From JAIPGX01 sp041650475 (lineage in GTDB: Bacteria > Babelota > Babeliae > Babelales > UASB340), in contig JBAZLD010000014.1 in NCBI GenBank assembly GCA_041650475.1, positions 1 through 37,124 on the forward strand: a DNA stretch of 37,124 bases, in the 5' to 3' direction. Made by a program: the position numbers and the translations under genes. The notes beneath the pieces were generated by a model. The model made no database searches, was not told the origin of the DNA, and saw nothing but the letters and a program-made list of their open reading frames with translations. This document shows positions 7,267 through 13,146 of this stretch, piece by piece (the first letter of the stretch is position 1; each line of letters opens with the position of its first letter).

Positions 7267-8637
7267 ATGAAAATTTCAATAATTACTGTTTTTCCAGAAT
7301 TTTATCAAGAATTTATAAAAACAAGCCTTATTGCAAAATCAGTAGAAAATAAAATTATAGAATTTAATTTTATTCGATTATCTGATATGACGCTTCCAGG
7401 GCAAAGAATAGATGAACCGGTTTGTGGGCCTGGAAGTGGTATGATAATAAAACCAGAAATTTGGCAAAATGCTATTGAAACATGTATCAATAAATATGGG
7501 GATGGGGTCAAAATTTTCTTTTCACCTCAAGGCAAAAAACTTACGCAGCCAATTTTAAGAGAATTAACTGATAAAATTTATTTTAAGAAAAAAAATAATA
7601 AAAACTTGTGTCCAATAGAAGCAGATCTAAAATCTCAAGAATTTTGTGATTTGCATTTGATATTAATTTGTGCTCGTTATGAGGGGATTGATCCAAGAGT
7701 TGAAAAGTATTACGCAGATTATGTTATTTCAATTGGGGATTATGTTTTGATGGGTGGAGATCTTCCAGCGCAGGTTTTTATAGAAAGCTTTTTAAGATTA
7801 ATTCCTGGAATTGTTGGAAGAGCAGAATCTGTAGAAAAAGAATCTTTCGAATCACCATTTCTGGATTATCCAGAATATGGTTTGCCAGCCGAATGGAATG
7901 GTTTAAAAATTCCTGATATTGTTAGATCTGGTAATCATGCACAAATTGAAAAATGGAGAAAAGAACAGGCAGCACAAAATACTATTTATAAGCGATTTGA
8001 TTGGTTTGCTTCAAGTAACCCTGAAAAAGCTGATATAGATTTAGCTAAAAAATTTATACCTAACCATTATGTTGCTTTAATGCACAATAATGTATTGATT
8101 GAAGAAAATAAAGAAGGGCATTCTTCAATTACTTCTTTAGATATTCATGATATTGCACGTTCTGCAACTACTTATGGCATAAAAAATTATTTTGTGGTTA
8201 GCGAACTTGAAGATCAGCAAAAGATATTAAATACTTTTCTTGGTTTTTGGAGTGGAGAGGAGGGTAAGGAGTATAATAAGAGTCGTTCTGATGCCGTTAA
8301 TATAATTATTCCTGCAATTACTTTAGAACAAGTTATATTTCATATTGAAAAAGAAAATAGTGCTAAACCAATAATTATTGCAACTAGTGCTAAAATAAGT
8401 AAATTTGAAAACAAATTAATCGATTATTTTAGTCAGGGCATAATTTTTGAACAAAAACGTCCTGTGCTATTTTTATTTGGAACGGGTAAAGGTTTAAGTG
8501 ATAATATCTTAAATCAATGTGATTATATATTGTTACCAATAAATGGCATGACTGATTATAACCATTTGTCAGTCAGATCTGCAGCTGCAATTATATTTGA
8601 TCGTTGGTTGGGTTTGAATACTAGATATCTGCGATAA
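7267..8637 (+). CDS. trmD: tRNA (guanine-N1)-methyltransferase TrmD fused to a second SPOUT methyltransferase domain
   Basis: Residues 1-250 are TrmD, which makes m1G37 in tRNA: VFPEFYQEF, CGPGSGMIIKPE (53-64), ICARYEGIDPRV (134-145), SIGDYVLMGGDLPA (155-168), FLRLIPG with the conserved Arg (175-181), and SGNHAQIEKWR (221-231). Residues about 265-456 match the SAM-dependent RNA methyltransferase family PF09936 (TM1570-like SPOUT fold): HYVALMHNNVL, SLDIHDIARSATTYGI, KPIIIATSA, LFLFGTGKGLS and YNHLSVRSAAAIIFDR. Such fusions are known in other bacteria. Against H. influenzae TrmD, the catalytic Asp169 position appears to be Glu192 (VEKESF for EEDSF) and the HYTRP motif reads EYGLP. No Shine-Dalgarno sequence is visible. 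Confidence 0.92.
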   Translation: MKISIITVFPEFYQEFIKTSLIAKSVENKIIEFNFIRLSDMTLPGQRIDEPVCGPGSGMIIKPEIWQNAIETCINKYGDGVKIFFSPQGKKLTQPILRELTDKIYFKKKNNKNLCPIEADLKSQEFCDLHLILICARYEGIDPRVEKYYADYVISIGDYVLMGGDLPAQVFIESFLRLIPGIVGRAESVEKESFESPFLDYPEYGLPAEWNGLKIPDIVRSGNHAQIEKWRKEQAAQNTIYKRFDWFASSNPEKADIDLAKKFIPNHYVALMHNNVLIEENKEGHSSITSLDIHDIARSATTYGIKNYFVVSELEDQQKILNTFLGFWSGEEGKEYNKSRSDAVNIIIPAITLEQVIFHIEKENSAKPIIIATSAKISKFENKLIDYFSQGIIFEQKRPVLFLFGTGKGLSDNILNQCDYILLPINGMTDYNHLSVRSAAAIIFDRWLGLNTRYLR

Positions 8638-8667
8638 AATTTAAAAATATCGTTAGTGAAACTTAAA

Positions 8668-8709
8668 ACTAAAAGAGCCATATTGAAGTTTCAATATGGC
8701 TCTTTTAGT
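8668..8709. terminator. Bidirectional terminator after trmD and Ubl-1
   Basis: A 20-bp perfect stem (ACTAAAAGAGCCATATTGAA and its complement) with a 2-nt spacer, flanked by A- and T-runs, between the convergent ends of trmD (+) and the 8730-9332 gene (-). A near-identical copy lies at 10341-10376. Confidence 0.85.
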
Positions 8710-9564
8710 TCTTATATGCATACTATAATTTATTTTCGCTCGAGTAGTGGAATCATTATATCTATTAGTCGATTTCTCTTTTCCTCGGTCGATAAATTTT
8801 TCCATTCTGCTTTTAATTCGGAAATTAAATTTATAGCTTTATTTGTGCTGGCATTTTTGGGTATAGAGCTAATTATAAGATCGAGTTGATTCATATTATC
8901 TTGATCAGGTAGATTTTCAAAATTACTGATTAAGTAATTAATTAACCTGGGTGCTATGCTTCCTATTTGTGGGTATTGTGGCATAGGGGCTATAAATTTG
9001 ATAGTTATATATTTATGCGTATTTTTAATATTCTCCCAATCAGGCTTATTTTCTAATTTTGTACCCATAAAAAATAAATCGAAATCTGGTAAATCGGTCA
9101 CTTTTAGGTTTTTGCTGTGAATCTTTTGACGAATTTTATCTTTAACAATATTGATATCATTGCCCGCTTCTACCTTTACGTTTATACCCGCTAGCAGATA
9201 AATTTTGCCATCTTCCTGTTGGACTGGTACTGGAGAAAAAAATAGGAAATCTAACTCCTCCCTAGCGCACATGCATTGCATAAAGCTAAACAAACATATA
9301 GCAACAAGGCTATATTTAAAAAATGTTTTCATTAGAAACCCTTCCCCTGTTTTAAATAAAAAAATCATTAAAAAATAACAGTTCGCTATTTTAAATTTAA
9401 ATTAATATATTATTTGCTTAATTTTTAAAATTTTTAATAAAAATTAATTTCAAATGGTAACTAAATTTAGCATAACAGAGAAAAAGTTAAAAAACTCTTG
9501 TTTTTTTAACTTTTTTTGAAAGCTTTAAGAAAATATTTTATAAAGATTTTAAAAACATGAATTT
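8671..9564. repeat. Direct repeat unit A (Ubl-1 gene plus flanks)
   Basis: A segment of about 0.9 kb that recurs in the same orientation at 10341-11265. Shared parts are the terminator palindrome, the whole secreted ubiquitin-like gene (diverged paralogues) and about 200 nt of non-coding DNA upstream. The best-conserved stretch reads TAATATATTATTTGCTTAA and continues through CAAATGGTAACTAAATTTA. The right edge is AAAGATTTTAAAAACATGAA. The non-coding flank is better conserved than the N-terminal coding part. Confidence 0.8.
8730..9332 (-). CDS. Secreted ubiquitin-like-fold protein, copy 1 (Ubl-1)
   Basis: No named family recognised. From the ATG at 9332 (GGGGAAGGG upstream) it has 200 residues; the frame opens 12 codons earlier, but that start lacks a ribosome site. 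Residues 1-23 are a signal peptide with Cys20 and Cys22 near its end. Residues about 44-114 read like a ubiquitin fold: KIYLLAGINVKVEA (beta hairpin), INIVKDKIRQKI (helix; compare ubiquitin ENVKAKIQDK), FDLFFMGTKLEN (compare RLIFAGKQLED) and KYITIKFI (last strand). There is no C-terminal Gly-Gly. Residues 120-200 are helical (QLDLIISSIP, LKAEWKNLSTEEKRNRLI) and unassigned. A paralogue lies at 10392-11027. A host-ubiquitin-mimic role is inference. Confidence 0.75.
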   Translation of the reverse strand: MKTFFKYSLVAICLFSFMQCMCAREELDFLFFSPVPVQQEDGKIYLLAGINVKVEAGNDINIVKDKIRQKIHSKNLKVTDLPDFDLFFMGTKLENKPDWENIKNTHKYITIKFIAPMPQYPQIGSIAPRLINYLISNFENLPDQDNMNQLDLIISSIPKNASTNKAINLISELKAEWKNLSTEEKRNRLIDIMIPLLERK

Positions 9565-9650
9565 TGGGATTGAGCTCTTTTTGTGTTAGAAAGCTGCGAA
9601 ATAAATTTTTGTTTTTGCAATGGTGTCTTATATGTGTTACATTAAAAATC

Positions 9651-9986
9651 ATGAATATTATAGAAATTATTGTTTATACAACTAGCTCCGGTAAAAAGCC
9701 ATTTACAGAATGGCAAGAAAGACTTGATACTAGAACTGAAGCAATTATTTTAATGCGTCTTGCAAGAGTGCGAAATAGTAATTTTGGTGATTGCAAACAG
9801 ATTAAAAATGGTCAAGGAGTATATGAACTTCGCATAAATCATGGGGGTGGTTACAGAATTTATTTCGGAAGAGATGGAAATAAAATAGTTGTACTTTTAG
9901 TTGGTGGGGATAAGGGAAGCCAAAATCGTGATATAACTAAAGCCAAACGTTATTGGCTTGATTTTAAGGAACAAAAACATGGCTAA
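9651..9986 (+). CDS. RelE/HigB-superfamily toxin (HI1419-type addiction module killer protein)
   Basis: Predicted mRNA-cleaving toxin of a type II toxin-antitoxin pair. The 111-residue protein starts at the ATG at 9651; an upstream in-frame start at 9564 would add 29 hydrophobic residues foreign to the family. Family motifs: TTSSGKKPFTEWQERLD, ILMRLARVRNSNFGDCKQI, GVYELRINHGGGYRIYFG, VVLLVGGDKGSQNRDITKAKRYW. These match the Gp49-like/TIGR02683 group. It overlaps the antitoxin gene by 8 nt, the usual coupled arrangement. The pair lies between two direct repeats inside the trmD-rplS gap, which suggests horizontal acquisition. Confidence 0.92.
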   Translation: MNIIEIIVYTTSSGKKPFTEWQERLDTRTEAIILMRLARVRNSNFGDCKQIKNGQGVYELRINHGGGYRIYFGRDGNKIVVLLVGGDKGSQNRDITKAKRYWLDFKEQKHG

Positions 9987-10281
9987 AAAACAAATTCATA
10001 CAAAATATACAGATTTTTTACATGAAAGACTGAAAAACCCAAAGCTTGCAATTGCATATTTAAATGAAGCATTAAAAGACGATGACCAAAAAGTTTTTCT
10101 AACTGCATTAAAAGATGTTCTCGAAGCACAAGGTGAAGATATTTCAGCTTTTACTAAAAAAGCAAATATCAGTAGACAAAGTTTTTATAGAATGCTATCT
10201 AAAAATGGCAATCCTAGGTGGAACAAAATTACATCTTTAATTAATGCTATGGGACTTCAAGTTCATATTTCATACAAATAA
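9979..10281 (+). CDS. HTH antitoxin of the HI1420 type
   Basis: Predicted DNA-binding antitoxin that neutralises the preceding toxin and represses the pair. The 100-residue protein starts at the ATG at 9979, overlapping the toxin stop. Motifs: LHERLKNPKLAIAYLNEAL (typical N-terminal helix of the TIGR02684 group), FLTALKDVLEAQG, and a Cro/C1-type helix-turn-helix ISAFTKKANISRQSFYRMLS followed by KITSLINAMGLQVHI. Length and order (toxin first) fit HI1419/HI1420-type modules. It terminates at the 10341-10376 hairpin. Confidence 0.92.
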   Translation: MAKKQIHTKYTDFLHERLKNPKLAIAYLNEALKDDDQKVFLTALKDVLEAQGEDISAFTKKANISRQSFYRMLSKNGNPRWNKITSLINAMGLQVHISYK

Positions 10282-10340
10282 ATCCAATTGAACCTGTTAG
10301 GAGAGAAGAGCTCCTAAAAATTTTGATCTAAAATTTAAAT

Positions 10341-10376
10341 TAAAGAGCCATATTGAAGTTTCAATATGGCTCTTTA
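10341..10376. terminator. Bidirectional terminator after the toxin-antitoxin pair and Ubl-2
   Basis: Palindrome TAAAGAGCCATATTGAA plus complement, near-identical to the one at 8668-8709. It sits between the antitoxin gene (+) and Ubl-2 (-) and marks the left edge of direct repeat B. Confidence 0.82.
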
Positions 10377-10391
10377 TGCATGATGCTATAA

Positions 10392-11027
10392 TTATTTTGG
10401 CTCTTTAGGCAGATATTTGCTTATATTCATTAATTGATTTCTCTTTTCTTCAGCCGATAGGTTTTTCCATTCTGTTTTTAATTTGTAAATTAAATTTATC
10501 GCATTATTTGTGCTAGCATCTTTAGGTATAGAACTAATTATAAGATCGAGTTGATTCATATTATCTTGGTAAGGCAGATTTTGAAAATGCCTGATTAGGT
10601 CACTAGTTAATATGGATGTTAAGTCTCCTATTTGTGGGTATTGTTGTATAGGAGCTATAAATTTGATAGTTATCCGTTTATGCGTATTTTTAATATTATT
10701 CCAATCAGGCTTATTTTCTAATTTCTTACCCATAAAAAATAAATCGAAATCTGGTAAATCAACTACCTTTAGGCTTTCTTTGTCGTATATTTTTTTAATT
10801 TCTTGGCGAATTTTTTCTTTAACAATATCGACACTATCGGCTGAATCGACTTCGGCAAAAGTATTCAGTCTTCTGCTCCACCAGTAGTCGCCATCTTCAT
10901 TTTTGGACTGGATTGGTATTGGAGGAAAAAATAAAAAATTTATCTCCCTAGGCACTTCCTGTGCTTTAACACAACTTAATAAACACATTGCGATGATATT
11001 ATATTTAAAAAAATCTTGTATTTTCAT
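10392..11027 (-). CDS. Secreted ubiquitin-like-fold protein, copy 2 (Ubl-2)
   Basis: 211-residue paralogue of the 8730-9332 product. The signal peptide (1-22) ends CVKAQ. It then has the same INFLFFPPIPIQ segment. The ubiquitin-like domain includes VDIVKEKIRQEIKK (helix), FDLFFMGKKLENKPDW (the FxGKxLED-like strand-turn) and RITIKFIAPI (final strand). The C-terminal helical part shares NMNQLDLIISSIPKDAST and LKTEWKNLSAEEKRNQLM with copy 1. The N-terminal strand region differs most between the copies (YWWSRRLNTF against LLAGINV). The ATG has AAAGGTG 5 nt upstream. No diglycine end. Function unknown; the export signal and fold suggest action outside the cell. Confidence 0.75.
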   Translation of the reverse strand: MKIQDFFKYNIIAMCLLSCVKAQEVPREINFLFFPPIPIQSKNEDGDYWWSRRLNTFAEVDSADSVDIVKEKIRQEIKKIYDKESLKVVDLPDFDLFFMGKKLENKPDWNNIKNTHKRITIKFIAPIQQYPQIGDLTSILTSDLIRHFQNLPYQDNMNQLDLIISSIPKDASTNNAINLIYKLKTEWKNLSAEEKRNQLMNISKYLPKEPK

Positions 11028-11265
11028 ACTACACCTTTCTTTTTTTGGTTTAAATCTAAATAAAATAATTAAAAAATGACGGTTTGCTATTTTAAATTTA
11101 GATTAATATATTATTTGCTTAATTTTTAAAATTTTTAATAAAAATTAATTTCAAATGGTAACTAAATTTAATATAACAGGAAAAAAGTTTTAAAAACAAG
11201 AGTTTTTTAACTTTTTTGAAAGTTTTTAAGAAAGTATTTGGGAAAGATTTTAAAAACATGAATTT

Positions 11266-11455
11266 AGCAATTTGTCCGGCCACCGTATGAAATTTTAGAC
11301 CGACTTAGCTATAAGCTTTTTTATATATTTTTGTATATAATATTCTGCAACTTTAGTTGAAAAATAGTTTAAATAGGTTTATATTATATTTTTATCAAAA
11401 ATAGTTAATTAAAATATATTTGATTTTCAAATATTTGATTTAAAGGGATTTAACA
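11266..11455 (+). promoter_or_regulatory. rplS upstream region with candidate -10 box
   Basis: The 428-nt gap 11028-11455 holds repeat B's flank up to about 11265, then this stretch. It starts with a small GC-rich patch (GTCCGGCCACCG near 11275). A TATAAT box at 11336-11341 lies about 110 nt before rplS; no good -35 is seen. The distance from trmD implies that rplS needs its own promoter here. No RNA gene was recognised. Confidence 0.3.
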
Positions 11456-11866
11456 ATGAAACCTGATTTTTTTACAAAAGAGACAATACTTGATTTTGGT
11501 TGCCAAGATAGAAAATTTCCTAATTTTAGAATTGGAGATACTATTCAGGTTGCTCAAAAAGTAGTAGAAGGTGAAAAAGAAAGAATTCAAATGTTTGTTG
11601 GTGATGTCATTGCAGCTCATAACAACGGTGTTTCTTCAACATTTACGGTTCGTAGAATTGGAGCTGATAATGTTGGAGTTGAAAGAGTTTTTCCTTATTT
11701 TTCACCTATAATTGATAATATCAAACTTGTTAAGAAAGGTGATATTAGAAGAGCGAAACTTTATTATATTCGTGATAGAGTTGGTAAGGCAGCAAGAATT
11801 AAAGAGAAAATTCTTACAAAAGAACAAAAATTGAGCAAAGAACAAGCTAAAAAAAGTGTTGAATAA
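11456..11866 (+). CDS. rplS: 50S ribosomal protein L19
   Basis: Large-subunit protein at the interface with the 30S subunit. The 136-residue sequence contains FRIGDTIQVAQKVVEGEKERIQ, VGDVIAAHNNGVSSTFTVRR, GVERVFPYFSPIIDNI and RRAKLYYIRDRVGKAARIKEK, all classic L19. The N terminus (MKPDFFTKETILDFGCQDRK) is about 10 residues longer than average and the C terminus has a short Lys-rich extension. AAAGGG precedes the ATG. It is separated from trmD by the 2.6-kb accessory island, so the ancestral operon has been split. Confidence 0.97.
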   Translation: MKPDFFTKETILDFGCQDRKFPNFRIGDTIQVAQKVVEGEKERIQMFVGDVIAAHNNGVSSTFTVRRIGADNVGVERVFPYFSPIIDNIKLVKKGDIRRAKLYYIRDRVGKAARIKEKILTKEQKLSKEQAKKSVE

Positions 11867-12383
11867 ATTTTTTAATGCTAAAAATTTGAGGCGATCTAAA
11901 AAAGATCGCCTCTTAATTTTTTATATATTATTTTTCGTTTTTTTAGTTTCTTGTAGTAAAGATAATAATAAATTTGATAAAAAAAAAGATGATTATAATT
12001 TAGCTCTTTTACATGAAACAAAAAATTCAGATATCCCTGTGCCTGTAAATTATTTTTTAAATCAAAAAAAAATTAATAACAGTTTGACTTGTTACACAGG
12101 CAAATTGCCGCTTGAATCTGTAATAGATTTTTATCGTATAAATTTAGAAGCCAATGGCTGGCAAATAACAAATTATTCTTTATCTCAATCTCAAGAAAAA
12201 GAAGGATATCAAGAAGGTTTATTTTTTTGTGAAAAAACAAATAAATCTTGTATAATCTCTGTACGGCCTGATAGGCATAATAGAAATTCGATTTATATTT
12301 TTTTAAAAAATAAGATACAAAAACAAGGTATAGATAATAATTTAGATAATAATATAGATATTATAAATTCTAAGCAGCTATAA
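11856..12383 (+). CDS. Putative lipoprotein, unknown function
   Basis: No named family recognised. The first possible start is a GTG at 11856 overlapping the rplS end by 11 nt; a TTG at 11886 would give a compact lipoprotein signal (RRSKKDRLLIF, hydrophobic run, lipobox LVSC, then Ser-Lys). No clear Shine-Dalgarno supports either. The mature part holds IPVPVNYFL, LTCYTGKLPLESVIDFYRINLEANGWQITN and CIISVRPDR; the fYxxxLxxxGW pattern is common in small bacterial lipoproteins of unknown role. The tail is Asn/Asp-rich. The intrinsic terminator of rplS (11888-11912) lies inside the signal-peptide codons, so expression may be low or attenuated. Confidence 0.65.
   Translation: MLNKFFNAKNLRRSKKDRLLIFYILFFVFLVSCSKDNNKFDKKKDDYNLALLHETKNSDIPVPVNYFLNQKKINNSLTCYTGKLPLESVIDFYRINLEANGWQITNYSLSQSQEKEGYQEGLFFCEKTNKSCIISVRPDRHNRNSIYIFLKNKIQKQGIDNNLDNNIDIINSKQL
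11888..11912 (+). terminator. Intrinsic terminator of rplS, inside the next reading frame
   Basis: 10-bp perfect stem GAGGCGATCT/AGATCGCCTC with a 5-nt A loop, followed by TTAATTTTTT. It is 21 nt past the rplS stop and within the N-terminal coding part of the lipoprotein gene. Confidence 0.8.
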
Positions 12384-12388
12384 AAATT

Positions 12389-12493
12389 ATGTTTATTTTT
12401 ATATTAAAAGTAATTTTTTTATTTTTTTTAATTCTTATTATTGTGCCAAGCGTATTTTTTTTGTTATTAAAATTGGTTAAAGCATTTAAATAA
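12389..12493 (+). CDS. Possible 34-residue membrane miniprotein
   Basis: An ATG frame starting 5 nt after the lipoprotein stop and ending in the stem of a terminator. The product has one long hydrophobic segment (residues 1-29: FIFILKVIFLFFLILIIVPS then VFFLLLKLV) and a Lys-rich end KAFK. Its tight placement between a gene and a terminator favours a real gene; the lack of a clear ribosome site and the ease of Phe/Leu/Ile runs in AT-rich DNA argue against. Confidence 0.35.
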   Translation: MFIFILKVIFLFFLILIIVPSVFFLLLKLVKAFK

Positions 12494-12525
12494 AAAGGTC
12501 GGTTTTAATTAAAACCGACCTTTTT
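12492..12525. terminator. Bidirectional terminator between the lipoprotein unit and the murC unit
   Basis: AAAAAGGTCGGTTTT and its complement separated by AATT, flanked by A- and T-runs. It lies between the convergent ends of the 11856-12493 unit (+) and the LRR gene (-). Confidence 0.87.
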
Positions 12526-12546
12526 ATTTTTTTATTAATTAATAAA

Positions 12547-13110
12547 TTAACAAGCACCCTGGTGATCAGGATTTTCGGGATTATATTCATCAAATATAGA
12601 TTGATTAGAATTTTCTACTACAGGATCATAAAATCTAGGTTGATCAGAATTATCATATTCAGCTCGACCTTCTGGAAGGTTATGAATTTTTATAATTGTA
12701 TTATCTGTGTCTGAAATAAAATTTTCCCATGATTTAAAGTTTTTTAAATAAATTATAAAATTTTCAGATAAATTCTCACACCTAGAGACATTTATTGCAT
12801 TTAAATTTTTAAAATTTTGTATAATAAATATTAAAATTTCTTCTGTTACAAGACTATTGCTTAAATTTAAACTTTGTATAGACTCTTTTGAATTTAATAA
12901 TTTAGTTAATATATCAACGTAAGAATTTATTTTTAAAGCTGTCTTTTTTGAATTTTTTTTATCAATATTATTAGATTGGGTTATTAAACTCATTATATGA
13001 ATATTCTGCAATTGTTCTTCTGATAAGGGATTTTCTTGCATGCAAAAAATATTGCCAGAAAAAATAAAACCAGAAATTAATAAAATTATTAAATTTTTAT
13101 GATTTGTCAT
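12547..13110 (-). CDS. Secreted leucine-rich-repeat-like protein
   Basis: 187 residues. Signal peptide 1-23 (NLIILLISGFIFSGNIFC). The middle reads as two to three leucine-rich repeats of the eukaryotic F-box/cysteine-containing type: SIQSLNLSNSLVTEEILIFI, then NLNAINVSRCENLSENFI, then a partial third. The C-terminal 50 residues are acidic, Asn/Pro-rich and probably disordered. It is the last gene of the minus-strand unit, 36 nt after murC, before the 12492-12525 terminator. Secreted LRR proteins are frequent in intracellular bacteria; a host-interaction role is inference. Target unknown. Confidence 0.65.
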   Translation of the reverse strand: MTNHKNLIILLISGFIFSGNIFCMQENPLSEEQLQNIHIMSLITQSNNIDKKNSKKTALKINSYVDILTKLLNSKESIQSLNLSNSLVTEEILIFIIQNFKNLNAINVSRCENLSENFIIYLKNFKSWENFISDTDNTIIKIHNLPEGRAEYDNSDQPRFYDPVVENSNQSIFDEYNPENPDHQGAC

Positions 13111-13146
13111 ACTCTATTCCTTTCTCTAAAATATAATTTTTTAAAA

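Larger units (their letters stand above)
10341..11265. repeat. Direct repeat unit B (Ubl-2 gene plus flanks)
   Basis: Second copy of the segment at 8671-9564, same orientation, with diverged coding sequence and a strongly conserved non-coding upstream flank (about 11080-11265). The right edge again reads AAAGATTTTAAAAACATGAATTT. Together the two copies bracket the toxin-antitoxin pair. Confidence 0.8.

Noticed and set aside
8656..8889. 77-codon + strand frame after trmD
   Set aside because: Antisense to the C-terminal part of Ubl-1 and begins in the terminator.
8730..11027. Ubiquitin-like modifier (conjugatable) interpretation of the Ubl proteins
   Set aside because: No C-terminal Gly-Gly, an 80-residue helical extension follows the domain, and no E1/E2-like genes are nearby.
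8671..11265. Insertion sequence or transposon carrying the island
   Set aside because: No transposase, no terminal inverted repeats and no short target duplications found; only direct repeats of the Ubl unit.
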